64,000 nt of DNA from an uncultured bacterium (GCA_937951485.1 CALEDJ010000009.1:84155-148154), one strand, 5' to 3'; counted from the first letter of the stretch, positions 9,280 through 17,520 are shown. The notes: generated from the letters alone by a model not told the origin. Numbers and translations: made by a program.

Positions 9280-9372
9280 ACTGCGGCGGCTTGCCGCCGC
9301 TTTATTGCGGCCGGGCTTGCCCGGACACCAAATGCAGACACGGCGCTCCGCGGCGTCTACTCTCGGGAGACC
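9280..9372. repeat. Dispersed direct repeat, copy B, upstream of addA
   Basis: Same orientation as copy A at 5744-5880; 46 of 53 core positions agree. It begins 33 bases before the addA start codon, so addA is bracketed by two direct copies. Confidence 0.75.
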
Positions 9373-9435
9373 TTCAGTCGCATGCCATGACGCCTTCGAG
9401 AGACCCGGATAACACGAATGCCTGCGTTCCCGTTA

Positions 9436-9672
9436 TCAATAAAAACTGCGAACTCGAAATCGGGATTCCTCAACGGCAATCACCGCACCCACCTCCAGTT
9501 CGTTTGCGGCCTTTTGCACAACGTCGCTCAAACAATCTATCACATGTGTTACACGGGTGTTGTGCAGACGGAAAACAACGATACCAGTACCGCCTTCCCG
9601 GGAATGATCGGCAATTCCGCCAGAACCCAAGTCGAACGTCAGAAGAATGCGGTTTTCCGAGTGTTTTCGCAT
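9436..9672 (-). pseudogene. Truncated DUF5615 (PIN-like toxin) relic
   Basis: Seventy-eight codons read RILLTFDLGSGGIADHS, GTGIVVFRLHN and end FRVRSFY. This resembles the C-terminal two thirds of DUF5615/Mut7-C-like PIN-fold proteins, often toxins of two-gene toxin-antitoxin pairs, whose usual length is about 110-120 residues. The N-terminal part with the first acidic catalytic residue is missing, and an in-frame TAA stands seven codons before the ATG. No antitoxin is next to it. Most likely a decayed fragment in the addA-addB gap. Confidence 0.55.
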
Positions 9673-9808
9673 TCTGGACCCCGTGAACGGTTACGGGAAA
9701 ATGTTATTCGATCAAACATTTTGCATATACTCACAGTTTTTTTATCAAACTAATTCTATAATTATAGAGTGCAATAATCTTCTTGCGCCGATGTCTCTTC
9801 ATGGTATA

Positions 9809-9973
9809 TCAAAGAATGCCACAGGACGCTTGAATGGACTCGATTTTCAGGTCGAATATGTCGTGAAGCACGCCAAAAAGACAGACAACGCCGCGTTCAT
9901 TTACCGGAGCGCAAGCAAGGGATTTGAATTGCATTCTATTCGTATATATGCGTCTTCGCTTCCCGTCAGTCAT
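9809..9973 (-). pseudogene. Relic of a small conserved protein (possible endonuclease-like family)
   Basis: Fifty-four codons. From residue 14 they read MQFKSLACAPVNERGVVCLF and then HDIFDLKIESIQAS. This resembles the N-terminal block of a widespread family of roughly 110-150 residue hypothetical proteins beginning approximately SLAYAPVNEQGVV.LFG....LGF.VE.IQ..FPD and thought to be nuclease-like. The frame ends with TGA just where the FPDCEAKR part should follow, so the C-terminal half is lost. Family recognition is from memory and should be tested by a profile search. The local DNA is AT-richer than its neighbours. Confidence 0.45.
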
Positions 9974-10023
9974 AACTTGGCCCTTTATCCGCGTGATTGT
10001 GGGGTATCCGTTTCATGTGAGTC

Positions 10024-13000
10024 TTATTCTTCCCCATAGTCATTGGCTTCCTCGGCGGCCTCGCCGGGGGTGCGGCGGGGGCTTCCGGTTTTGTATTCGA
10101 TGCGGGTCTGGTCGTAGCGGCATGCGCGACGGTAGTCGCAGTAGTTGCAGCCGTTTTTCGTTGGGTAGGGGGGAAACGCCCCTGCGCGGATGCCGCATAC
10201 AGCCTCGGTGATGGCGCGCATGGCGTTGGCTTCACGGGGTTCCAAGAGCGCCTTGCTTCTTGCGGTATGGCCAAGCGCATCGCGGCGCTCAGCCTTGCCC
10301 ACGCTGATATAGAGCGCTTCGGCGCGGGACGCCTCGGGGAAAAGGTGTCGTGTGAGCGCCCAGGCATAGACGGTAAGTTGAAGAGATTCGCCACTGATGA
10401 TTTCGCCCGTTCCGGGGATGGCGCCGGCTTTGTAGTCCACAACACGCAGCGCATTTTCCTGCTGGTCCACGCGGTCCATGCGCCCGGAGAAATTTACGGG
10501 GCCGGCTTCGGTTTCCAGCACAAAGGGCGCATGACGACGCGCAACGGCGGCGTCTTCGCCGCCGGCCGGCCCGAACGCGAGTTCAAAATGCATCGCGCGC
10601 CAGGATTCGTCCAGCGTCGCTTCGCTCTGGATGTATCGCCGCAGCGCTTCGGCCATGCGTTCGCGCTCGACGGCGATCAATGCGCGGGATGCGGCGGCGT
10701 TGCGCCAGGCATGCGAATCAAAGGCGGCGTCCAGGGCCTGCATCATGTTGGTCTCCGCATCCGTTGCCGTGAAAACCTCACGAAGCGGCACGCCCTTGAA
10801 TCGTTCGTGAAAACGCTGTAAAGTCTCGTGCAGGATTAACCCTCGCAGCAAGGGGTCCAGCGCTTCGTCCGGGGCGTCCTCCTCCTCCACGCGCAGCAGC
10901 CGATCGGCGAAAAATCGGAAGGGACATTTGACGTAGCATTCGATCTGGTTCACGCTGAAGCAGTGCTCCGGCCCGAATTGCCGCGCGATCGCCGCGACGG
11001 TGGCGGGATCGTCCAGCATGCCGTCGAACGCATCGAACGGTTCTTTCCCATGGCGTCGCTGTTCGATCTGCAGTGCGCGGGCAGGAGCGGCGAATACGTC
11101 AGAGAACGCACCGCGGAGTTCCGGATCATACAGGAAGGCGGCGTTGCGCAAATCCCGCCAGGAGGCGGCATCGTGCGCACGCGGGACAAAACAATCCGAG
11201 AGCGGCATTGGTTCGGAAATTTCGCCGTGGCCGTAGAAGAGTTCCAGCAGTTCCGAAAGGAATTGACTGGATACTGTTTCACGACCGCCCGGCCGCAGCA
11301 CCGGCCAGGAGAGGGTCACGCCCTTTTCGGCCGCCTGCAGCACATGGTGGAAGAGCATGCGTTCGCGGGCGCTGTGTTCGCGGCGGCCTTCCATCACGAT
11401 GCCTGCATTCCTGAGGCGGACGCGGTCCGATTCGGGGTAAATCGCATCGGCGGGGGCGGGCATCGGCACGATGCCCTCGACCAGCCCGCCGAAGAAGACG
11501 TAATCGAAGGAAAGGTTGCGGATGTGCAGGGGATCGCAGCACAGGACGCCATTCGGAGGGTCGGGCCAGTCGAACGGGGTTTCGCGCATGCCCTGCTCCA
11601 GCCGACCCAGAAAGACCGGCCACTCCAGCGTTTCCCCGTCACAGGCATCGGCCAGCGTAGCGATCAGACGGTCCAACGCTGTGCGTGCGTTGTATTGCGC
11701 TTCGCCAAAAACGCGGTCAACGAACGCTTCGGTGACGCGGTCCACGGCCAGGGTCAACAACAACGCATCCAATGCTTGGGCATAGGCGCGCTGGGCGCCC
11801 TTCGGCGCAAAGTGTTCGGCCAAATCCATTAGTTTGTGCGCCAGAAATTCCACGCCGTGCAGCGCCTGCAAGGCGTCCGGCATGCGACGGAGCAGTGCGC
11901 GGTCGGCCTCGTCCCGGGGATTCTCAAGACGGATGCGCAGGATCTGGAGGCGTGTGTGCCACTCGTCACGGCCTGCGATAATTCGCGCCGCGCGCGACAG
12001 TTGCTCCAGCGCATCGCGGCCCAGCGCCACTTCCGGGGTCTGGTCTGCGCAAAACCACGGCGACGCCAGCGTCTCCACCACTGCATCGCGCTCCCAGTGC
12101 TGCATGGCGTCGAAGAGCCGCAGCAGAAACGCGCCGAGGGCGCTGTCAATGAGGCGCGGCGCACTGGTAACGCGCACGGGGACACCCGCCGCCCCGAAGA
12201 TGGACCGCAGCAGCGGCGCCGTTTCCGCAAGGTTGCGGAAGACCACGGCGATACGGTCCGGTGTCGTCGCCCCCGCCAGCAGCAGCCGCTTGACGCGCCG
12301 CGCAATGGTCTCGATTTCATGCTCCACATCCGCGCAGGGGACGACCGTGAGGTCCGCTTCCAACGATTCCGGGAAGATCGGCGGATCACGCCAGAACAGG
12401 ACCGATGCGACGAATTCGCTGTATCGGCGCGGCGCAGCGGGGGCCACCTCGACGGGCGTCACGCCGAAGTGCGCCGCGAGCCGGTCTGCGGCGGCCACGG
12501 AAAGTTCGTACAGATCGCGACGGCTGGGCCGCAGTTCACAGTTCAGGCCGATGACCAGTTCCTTGATATGCCGCGACAGGGATTTCAGCAGCCGAAACTC
12601 CGACGGGGTGAAGTCGTCGAAGCCGTCAAAAGCGACCAACTCCACGCCGGACAGCGCACGCGGCGGACCGGCTTCACAGCGTGTGACGGCTTCCCAGTAG
12701 AGACCGGGCACGTCATACACCCCGACATCGAGCAGTGCCTGCTGGTACTCCGCATAGACCGCCGCGACCAGCGGGTCCAGCGGGGAACTTTCTTTGACCT
12801 GTGCCAATCGCTCACGGAATGTATCCGGCTCGATGGCCGCCTGCTTGAGTTGCGCGATGATGTGCAGGAGATGCGCGGCAAGACCGCTGTTCTCTGGAGA
12901 AATGGCCGCGCCGGCAAAATCCCCGCGCGTGATGACCCGGTGCAGGCATCGATCCATCAGCATGCGCCGTTCGGCGTCTGTAATGCGGCGCACGTGAACG

Positions 13001-13227
13001 CCCTCGCAGGTGAGCAGCCACGCCGCGAAGTCGCTGAAGGAACGCACGGGCCTTCCCCACGCGCCCTGCAGGGCGCCACCAGACAACAGCGCGTCCCGGC
13101 GGTGCGTCGCGTATGCATGGGTCGGCGTGACCAGTAGCGCCCGGCCCCAGTGTTCCTTGAGCAGGGCGTCTATGCGCCCGGCGCGGGGCGACCGGCACGG
13201 GCCGCAGAATATCTGAATACGGGCCAT
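10024..13227 (-). CDS. addB: AddB-like helicase/nuclease subunit B with Fe-S cluster
   Basis: A 1067-residue protein. The N-terminus (FCGPCRSPRAGRIDALL) takes the place where a P-loop would stand, but no GxGKT is seen, so the helicase fold may be structural, as in several AddB subunits. The C-terminal part is a PD-(D/E)XK nuclease: CYVKCPFRFFADRLL near 763, GLILHETLQRFHERF, then GRMDRVDQ and LRVVDYKAG near 929 with the catalytic Asp and Lys, and ESLQLTVYAWAL. Cysteines in CVKCPF and NGCNYCDYRRAC (about 1023-1032) form the set that holds the AddB 4Fe-4S cluster. It works with AddA in recombinational repair. It lies 102 bases after the NtrC-type regulator gene; the gap is filled by dispersed repeats. 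Confidence 0.88.
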   Translation of the reverse strand: MARIQIFCGPCRSPRAGRIDALLKEHWGRALLVTPTHAYATHRRDALLSGGALQGAWGRPVRSFSDFAAWLLTCEGVHVRRITDAERRMLMDRCLHRVITRGDFAGAAISPENSGLAAHLLHIIAQLKQAAIEPDTFRERLAQVKESSPLDPLVAAVYAEYQQALLDVGVYDVPGLYWEAVTRCEAGPPRALSGVELVAFDGFDDFTPSEFRLLKSLSRHIKELVIGLNCELRPSRRDLYELSVAAADRLAAHFGVTPVEVAPAAPRRYSEFVASVLFWRDPPIFPESLEADLTVVPCADVEHEIETIARRVKRLLLAGATTPDRIAVVFRNLAETAPLLRSIFGAAGVPVRVTSAPRLIDSALGAFLLRLFDAMQHWERDAVVETLASPWFCADQTPEVALGRDALEQLSRAARIIAGRDEWHTRLQILRIRLENPRDEADRALLRRMPDALQALHGVEFLAHKLMDLAEHFAPKGAQRAYAQALDALLLTLAVDRVTEAFVDRVFGEAQYNARTALDRLIATLADACDGETLEWPVFLGRLEQGMRETPFDWPDPPNGVLCCDPLHIRNLSFDYVFFGGLVEGIVPMPAPADAIYPESDRVRLRNAGIVMEGRREHSARERMLFHHVLQAAEKGVTLSWPVLRPGGRETVSSQFLSELLELFYGHGEISEPMPLSDCFVPRAHDAASWRDLRNAAFLYDPELRGAFSDVFAAPARALQIEQRRHGKEPFDAFDGMLDDPATVAAIARQFGPEHCFSVNQIECYVKCPFRFFADRLLRVEEEDAPDEALDPLLRGLILHETLQRFHERFKGVPLREVFTATDAETNMMQALDAAFDSHAWRNAAASRALIAVERERMAEALRRYIQSEATLDESWRAMHFELAFGPAGGEDAAVARRHAPFVLETEAGPVNFSGRMDRVDQQENALRVVDYKAGAIPGTGEIISGESLQLTVYAWALTRHLFPEASRAEALYISVGKAERRDALGHTARSKALLEPREANAMRAITEAVCGIRAGAFPPYPTKNGCNYCDYRRACRYDQTRIEYKTGSPRRTPGEAAEEANDYGEE

Positions 13228-13256
13228 GTTTTCCGGCGTTTCCTTCGCTTATCCCT

Positions 13257-13280
13257 GGGACTGCGAACGTCACGCTCGCA
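13257..13280. repeat. Dispersed GCGAACGT..CGCTCGC repeat
   Basis: A 24-base unit, GGGACTGCGAACGT then CACGCTCGCA, closely matching 38946-38969 (GGGACCGCGAACGT then AGCGCTCGCA). It can fold because GCGA and CGCTCGC are partly self-complementary. Confidence 0.7.
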
Positions 13281-13288
13281 TTTCTTTT

Positions 13289-13314
13289 GCAGGCTGAAGC
13301 CTGTTCTCCAGAAC
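13289..13314. repeat. Dispersed AGGCTGAAGCCT repeat
   Basis: GCAGGCTGAAGCCTG followed by TTCTCCAGAAC. It is the reverse orientation of the unit at 39354-39380 and 61830-61854. The core is a short hairpin (AGGCT/AGCCT). It lies between the regulator stop codon and addB, next to the repeat at 13257-13280. Confidence 0.75.
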
Positions 13315-13329
13315 TGTTTGCAGAGGCAT

Positions 13330-14694
13330 TCACACCGCATCAGAGAAACGGTGTTGCATGCCGTATTCCTTGAGTTTGTTACGCAGGGTGCGGACGGAAA
13401 TTCCGAGCATGGCGGCGGCGCGGGTTCTGTTGTCGCCGCAGTGCGCGAGCGTCCGCAGAATGAGTCGCTTTTCCGCCTCGGCGACGGTCATGCCGGGGAC
13501 AAGCCCGTTGTCCTGACGGCTTGCCGGCGACGCGTTCAACTGAAAGTGTTCCGGAGTCAGCATGGCATCCGTGCTGAGCACGACGGCGCGTTCGACGGCG
13601 TTCTGCAATTCGCGCACATTCCCCGGCCATTCGTAGTCCAGGAAGAGTTTGCGCGTTTCCTCGGTGAATCCCCGGACATTTCGACCGTTTTCCCGGTTGG
13701 ACCGCGCGAGAAAATGATCCATCAACGCGGGAATATCCTCGCGGCGTTCGCGCAGCGGCGGGAGGGTGATCGTGATGACATGGAGGCGGAAGAAGAGGTC
13801 CTCGCGGAACACGCCCTTTTCCACGGCCTTTTCCAGGTCGCGGTTGGAGGTGGCGATGATGCGCGTGTCCACCGGGATGGTCTGGGTGCCGCCGACCCGC
13901 TCGAACTCGCGCTCCTGCAGGGCACGCAACAGTTTCGATTGCAGTTCCACGCCGATTTCGCTGACTTCATCGAGCATCAGCGATCCGCCGTCGGCCAGTT
14001 CGAAACGGCCGATTTTCCGCTCATGCGCACCGGTAAATGCGCCACGCTCGTGGCCGAAGAGTTCGCTTTCGAGAATGCCGGCGGAGAGCGCCGCGCAGTT
14101 GACCTTGATGAAGGGCTTGTCGCGCCGCGCGCCGGTCTGGTGGATGGCCTGGGCGGCCAATTCCTTGCCGGTGCCGGTTTCCCCGCGAATGAGCACCGTG
14201 GCGCGGCTGTCGGCAACCCGCTTGATCTGGGCAAAGACTTCTCGCATCGGGGCGCTGTCGCCCACGAGCGTGCCGGCTTGGCCTGCGCGCAGTTCGTCGC
14301 GCAGAAAGCGGTTTTCCGCGGCCAGGCGACTGCGTTCGAGGGCGCGGCTCACCGCCACCTCGACGGCGTCCGGAGCGAATGGCTTGAGCAGGTAGTCGGC
14401 CGCGCCCTGTTTCAGCGCCGCCACCGCCGTCTCAATCGTTCCATAGGCCGTCATGATGATGACCAATGCGGCGGGGTCAATCGCCAGAACCCGGCGCAGC
14501 ACCTCCAGTCCGTCCATCGGCGTCATGCGCAGATCAGTGATGACGACATCATGGCGCTTCGCATCAAAGACCGCGACACCCTCTTCGCCGCCGCCCGCCA
14601 TATCCACCCCATGGCCCGCGCGGACCATCGCCTCCTCCACGTACTCGCGCATCAACGGCTCATCGTCAATGACCAGGATTCGGTGCTTCGGCAT
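13330..14694 (-). CDS. NtrC-family sigma54-dependent response regulator
   Basis: A 454-residue DNA-binding regulator. The start MPKHRILVIDDEP at 14694 follows GGGAGGGG. Residues 1-115 are a receiver domain with D10, D11, phospho-acceptor D54 (VITDLRM) and K104 (LLKPFAP). The AAA+ domain has Walker A GETGTGKE (169-176), the sigma54-contacting loop GAFTGA near 217 and a Walker B with LMLDEV. The C-terminus carries a Fis-type helix-turn-helix (TRAAAMLGISVRTLRNKLKEYG, about 420-443). It would activate -24/-12 promoters in response to a sensor kinase, but no kinase is adjacent, so its signal is unknown. It could regulate the pilus genes, as PilR does elsewhere. That is inference, and the pilus promoters seen here look sigma70-like. 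Confidence 0.92.
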   Translation of the reverse strand: MPKHRILVIDDEPLMREYVEEAMVRAGHGVDMAGGGEEGVAVFDAKRHDVVITDLRMTPMDGLEVLRRVLAIDPAALVIIMTAYGTIETAVAALKQGAADYLLKPFAPDAVEVAVSRALERSRLAAENRFLRDELRAGQAGTLVGDSAPMREVFAQIKRVADSRATVLIRGETGTGKELAAQAIHQTGARRDKPFIKVNCAALSAGILESELFGHERGAFTGAHERKIGRFELADGGSLMLDEVSEIGVELQSKLLRALQEREFERVGGTQTIPVDTRIIATSNRDLEKAVEKGVFREDLFFRLHVITITLPPLRERREDIPALMDHFLARSNRENGRNVRGFTEETRKLFLDYEWPGNVRELQNAVERAVVLSTDAMLTPEHFQLNASPASRQDNGLVPGMTVAEAEKRLILRTLAHCGDNRTRAAAMLGISVRTLRNKLKEYGMQHRFSDAV

Positions 14695-14886
14695 ACGCTG
14701 GCAACCCCTCCCGACGCACAGCGCGAACCGGCAATTTGCTTCGGACGCGCGCGTCGCAGATACTTGTCTTCGTGAACACCGCCCAACATACCGATTTCGA
14801 TGGGATGCCGTCAACTGAGCACAACCCAACACAAACAAATTCACATTGAATGCGGGATTGCAGCCTAGCCGTCTCGACAAGGGTGA

Positions 14887-14915
14887 TTGGCCCGGCTGCT
14901 GGAAAATGCTACAAT
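14887..14915 (+). promoter_or_regulatory. Sigma70-like promoter of the GspF-N-like gene
   Basis: TTGGCC at 14887-14892, a 17-bp spacer, then TACAAT at 14910-14915 preceded by TGC (extended -10). The predicted start point lies about 57 bases before the gene at 14979. Confidence 0.55.
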
Positions 14916-14978
14916 AATTGTGACAATCGGTCGCAGCGTGTGGAAGATCCGCTGCAAAGACCGAAAAGAGAGGTTGCG

Positions 14979-15173
14979 ATGCCGACCTACGAGTATCATG
15001 CAATTCGGGCCGAAGGTGACGACGAGAAGTCTTTTGTGGGCGGCGTGGTCGTGGCCAAGGACCGCCATGACGCTAAGCAGAAACTGAGGGAGCAGGGTCT
15101 GAAAGCCACCATGTTGAAGCAGGCGCGCGGCGTCATGGCGGTCATCAAATGGCTCGACGCGGATATCCGCTGA
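14979..15173 (+). CDS. Stand-alone GspF/PilC N-terminal-domain-like small protein
   Basis: Sixty-four residues. The ATG at 14979 follows AAAAGAGAGG and is preferred over an upstream start at 14850. The sequence MPTYEYHAIRAEGDD, then GGVVVAKDRHDAKQKLREQGL, follows the pattern of the short N-terminal domain of GspF/PilC (compare MPKYAYKALNKEGQEVFG with the DVRTLGLYP helix in the PilC of this window). No membrane segment or second GspF domain follows, and the ending VIKWLDADIR is short and amphipathic. In pilus machines this domain contacts the assembly ATPase, so it could be an adaptor or a decoy, or a remnant. It stands alone with its own promoter and a hairpin downstream. Confidence 0.6.
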   Translation: MPTYEYHAIRAEGDDEKSFVGGVVVAKDRHDAKQKLREQGLKATMLKQARGVMAVIKWLDADIR

Positions 15174-15207
15174 TGCGATCCGGGATAAGCGGTTCCGATG
15201 TAACGAC

Positions 15208-15229
15208 CGCAGGCATATCCCCGCCTGCG
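15208..15229 (+). terminator. Possible terminator hairpin
   Basis: CGCAGGC and GCCTGCG are perfect 7-bp arms around an 8-base loop, followed by TTTC. The T run is short, so termination is likely weak, or this is only a repeat hairpin. Confidence 0.35.
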
Positions 15230-15253
15230 TTTCGCCCCCAACCCAAAGAATAG

Positions 15254-15261
15254 TATAGAAT
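15254..15261 (+). promoter_or_regulatory. -10 box abutting the glycosyltransferase start (leaderless type)
   Basis: TATAGAAT contains two overlapping -10-like hexamers (TATAGA, TAGAAT) ending six to eight bases before the ATG at 15268. No ribosome site is visible, so the transcript may begin at or near the start codon. Confidence 0.4.
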
Positions 15262-15267
15262 CGCCGC

Positions 15268-16185
15268 ATGAAGATTGTGTTTGTCATTCCCGTCTTCAAC
15301 GAATGCAAAACGGTGGAAACGCTCGCAGAAGGCATCGCGCGGCACGCGCAAGGATTGGATTACCGTATCCTCTTCGTGGATGACGGCAGCACGGACGGTT
15401 CATCGGAAATTCTATCCCGCCTGTGTGAAGGCTCCGAGACGATTGGTCTCATCAAACTCAAGGGCAACCGTGGAAAGAGCCACGCACTGGCGGCGGGCTT
15501 CGCCCGCGCCGAAGGCGATATCGCGGTGATGATGGATGCCGACCTCCAGGACGACCCGGAGGAGATTCCGCGCATGCTCGCCAAACTCGATGAAGGCTAC
15601 GACCTGGTCTGCGGCTGGAAGCAGACGCGCAACGACCCGTGGCACAAGACCATTCCCTCCAGAATCTACAATTGGGCGGTGTCGCGCGCCTTCGGCTTTT
15701 CGCTGCACGATATCAATACGGGTTTCAAAGCGATGCGGATGGAAGTGGCCAAACGCCTGCCGCTGGTGGGCGACATGCACCGGATGATCGCGGTGTTCGC
15801 GGCGGGGATGGGCTATCGCGTCACGGAGATTCCGGTGGTGCATCATCCGCGCCGTTTCGGCCGCTCCAAATACGGTTTCAGCAGGTTTTATGGCGGGGCG
15901 GCGGATGCCATTGCCGTGTGGCTGATGCGCGGTGACGTGAAGCGTTACGGACAGCGTCTTGAACGTATCAAGATGTTCGTCGGCGCATTTTGCCTCATGG
16001 CGGCTGCAGGCGCCATTGCCGCCGCTTTCTCGCGGCATCCGTTCATCGCGCTTGGATGCGCCCTCGTATCCGCAGTATGCGCTGGGATTATGGCCTGCAC
16101 CGAAAGCATTCTCGTTCGCCTCCGCAGACGCCCCCTTTCCGCCGCAGAGATAGACGCATCCATCGAATCAGCGACCGTCCGATAG
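15268..16185 (+). CDS. Family 2 glycosyltransferase, DPM1/undecaprenyl-phosphate type
   Basis: A 305-residue membrane-associated enzyme. Residues 1-230 are a GT-A domain: IPVFNECKTVETL, FVDDGSTDGS (37-46), and MMDADLQDDPEE, in which D90 and D92 bind metal and the sugar nucleotide. DINTGFKAMR and RFGRSKYG in the middle are typical of enzymes that move sugar from a nucleotide donor to a polyprenyl phosphate. Two hydrophobic segments (about 242-262 and 266-290) would anchor the C-terminus in the inner membrane. The exact donor and acceptor are not known. It is convergent with thiE. No ribosome site is seen before the ATG (see the -10 box). Confidence 0.85.
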   Translation: MKIVFVIPVFNECKTVETLAEGIARHAQGLDYRILFVDDGSTDGSSEILSRLCEGSETIGLIKLKGNRGKSHALAAGFARAEGDIAVMMDADLQDDPEEIPRMLAKLDEGYDLVCGWKQTRNDPWHKTIPSRIYNWAVSRAFGFSLHDINTGFKAMRMEVAKRLPLVGDMHRMIAVFAAGMGYRVTEIPVVHHPRRFGRSKYGFSRFYGGAADAIAVWLMRGDVKRYGQRLERIKMFVGAFCLMAAAGAIAAAFSRHPFIALGCALVSAVCAGIMACTESILVRLRRRPLSAAEIDASIESATVR

Positions 16186-16198
16186 CGCAAGCGAATTT

Positions 16199-16219
16199 GG
16201 AATGTGGAATGCAGCATGA
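16199..16219. repeat. Short degenerate heptamer array
   Basis: Three consecutive 7-base units GGAATGT, GGAATGC and AGCATGA, on the opposite strand related to the CATTCCG heptamers at 39523-39669. Confidence 0.45.
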
Positions 16220-16335
16220 AGCGCAGGCGGAGGGCCTGCCTCATCGGGGGGCGGGAAGTTTGTCTTTCAGGGTTGCGTGTCTGCCACTGGAGTTGGCATG
16301 CCAGCAGTGACTTCGCATCTCGTGGTTCTGCCGCT

Positions 16336-16371
16336 GTCCCTGCCGTCCCTGCTGTCCCTGATGTCCCTTTT
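16336..16371. repeat. Four tandem 9-bp units beginning GTCCCT
   Basis: GTCCCTGCC, GTCCCTGCT, GTCCCTGAT and GTCCCTTTT in a row, in the non-coding gap between the convergent glycosyltransferase and thiE genes. A related pair (GTCCTTGCT, GTCCTTATG) lies at 39316-39333. Confidence 0.7.
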
Positions 16372-16389
16372 GCCGACGGGACGCCTGCG

Positions 16390-17046
16390 CTACGATGCCG
16401 TGTCAGCGCCCATAGCGGCGCGCAGCGCCGCAGCGGCGGCGCGGACATCAGGCGCGGCGGTCACTGCGGTCACCACAGCGACATGCCGTGCACCGCGTCG
16501 AAGCACCTCGGCGATGTTGTGGGCCTTGATGCCGCCCATGCAGGTGAAAGGGATGCGCAGCAGCGGCGCGACGCGCGTGATCATTTCCGGGCCGACCGGC
16601 CCGGCGGACGCGGCCTTGGTATCCGTGGCGAAAACAGGCCCGATATTCACATAACTGGCGCCGGCGTCCTGTGCGGCGGTCGCTTGTTCCGGCGAATGCG
16701 TGGACGCGCCGATAATCAGGTCCGGCGCAATGCGACGCGCGGCGGCAATGGGCAAGTCCTGCCGGCCAAGATGCACGCCGTCCGCCCCCGCTGCAAGCGC
16801 CACATCCACCCGATCGTCAATGATGAGCACTGCGCCGGCCGCCGCGGTCATTTCCCGGAATTGCTCGGCGCGGCGGAACAATTCGCGGTCTTCGAGCGAT
16901 TTCTCGCGCAACTGGACGAGACGCACGCCCGCATCGAGACACGCTGCGAGGATATCTGAGGCCGGGCGTCCAGCGCAGAACGCCTCGGTGATCACCACAT
17001 AGAGGTCGCTCGCGTGGAACCGCGCCATGCGCGCCGCGTGGTCCAT
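16390..17046 (-). CDS. thiE: Thiamine-phosphate synthase
   Basis: A 218-residue TIM-barrel enzyme that couples the thiazole phosphate and hydroxymethylpyrimidine diphosphate to give thiamine phosphate in the cytosol. Family landmarks are VRLVQLREKSLEDRE, LIIDDRVDVALAAGADGVHLGRQDLP, GASTHSPEQA, YVNIGPVFATDTK and TCMGGIKAHNIAEVLRRGA. The length is normal for ThiE. Its ATG (complement of 17044-17046) shares one base with the thiS stop codon (TGATG), which indicates translational coupling. No thiG or thiF is in the window. An alanine-rich tail of about 25 residues extends past the barrel. Confidence 0.93.
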   Translation of the reverse strand: MDHAARMARFHASDLYVVITEAFCAGRPASDILAACLDAGVRLVQLREKSLEDRELFRRAEQFREMTAAAGAVLIIDDRVDVALAAGADGVHLGRQDLPIAAARRIAPDLIIGASTHSPEQATAAQDAGASYVNIGPVFATDTKAASAGPVGPEMITRVAPLLRIPFTCMGGIKAHNIAEVLRRGARHVAVVTAVTAAPDVRAAAAALRAAMGADTAS

Positions 17047-17246
17047 CAGCCGCCTCCGACAAAGCGCACGATTTCCACCTCGTCGCCGTCCGCCAAGCGC
17101 ACCTCGTGAAACAATTCGCGCGGCACAATCTCGCCATTGCGCTGTGCAACGACGGTCTTGGGATTCAGCGCCAGTTGTTCAACCAGTTCGCCGACCGTCA
17201 GGTCGGCCGCGACATCTCTTGATTCGCCATTAACCGTCACCAACAT
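17046..17246 (-). CDS. thiS: Sulfur carrier protein ThiS
   Basis: Sixty-six residues with a ubiquitin-like fold: MLVTVNGESRDV, TVGELVEQLALNP, VAQRNGEIVPRE, LADGDEVEIVRFVGGG. The C-terminal Gly-Gly is the site of adenylation and thiocarboxylation that supplies sulfur for the thiazole ring; here it ends GGG. A GGAAAGG ribosome site lies 8 bases upstream. It is the first gene of a thiS-thiE pair with one-base stop/start overlap. Confidence 0.92.
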   Translation of the reverse strand: MLVTVNGESRDVAADLTVGELVEQLALNPKTVVAQRNGEIVPRELFHEVRLADGDEVEIVRFVGGG

Positions 17247-17263
17247 TTTCGCTGCCTTTCCGG

Positions 17264-17269
17264 ATTATA
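17264..17269 (-). promoter_or_regulatory. -10 box for thiS-thiE
   Basis: On the minus strand TATAAT lies 17 bases before the thiS ATG, but no good -35 is seen. No TPP riboswitch consensus was recognised upstream. Confidence 0.35.
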
Positions 17270-17474
17270 TTGATGTTTCAGCAGACTGAAGAAATCATTG
17301 CTTATACACCCGTCATTGCGAATCTCCCACCTCCCTCAGCGGCAATTCGCTGAAGAAAGGAAACGCACTTTCCTGGCAATGCAACGATTTGAACCTGCCC
17401 GCCAATCCTGCATCCTCGTCTTCGCGAGCGAAGCGAAGCAATCTCGGACATCATGAGGCCGCCGTTATTTTCAA

Positions 17475-17520
17475 ATTGCTTCGCTCAACGGCGCTGTGCG
17501 CCGCTTCGCTCGCAATGACG
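17475..17520. repeat. Palindromic repeat ATTGCTTCGCT...GCTCGCAATGACG
   Basis: ATTGCTTCGCT, a GGCGC...GCGCC centre, then CGCTTCGCTCGCAATGACG. A shorter relative at 33769-33804 shares TTGCTTCGCT and CGCCGCTTCGCTC. Confidence 0.65.

Noticed and set aside
9647..10039. 130-codon plus-strand frame between addA and addB
   Set aside because: No family match; it runs antisense through the two relic fragments and into addB.
13330..14694. Assignment of the NtrC-type protein as PilR
   Set aside because: No PilS-like kinase is adjacent and no -24/-12 promoter was recognised before the pilus genes, so only the family is stated.
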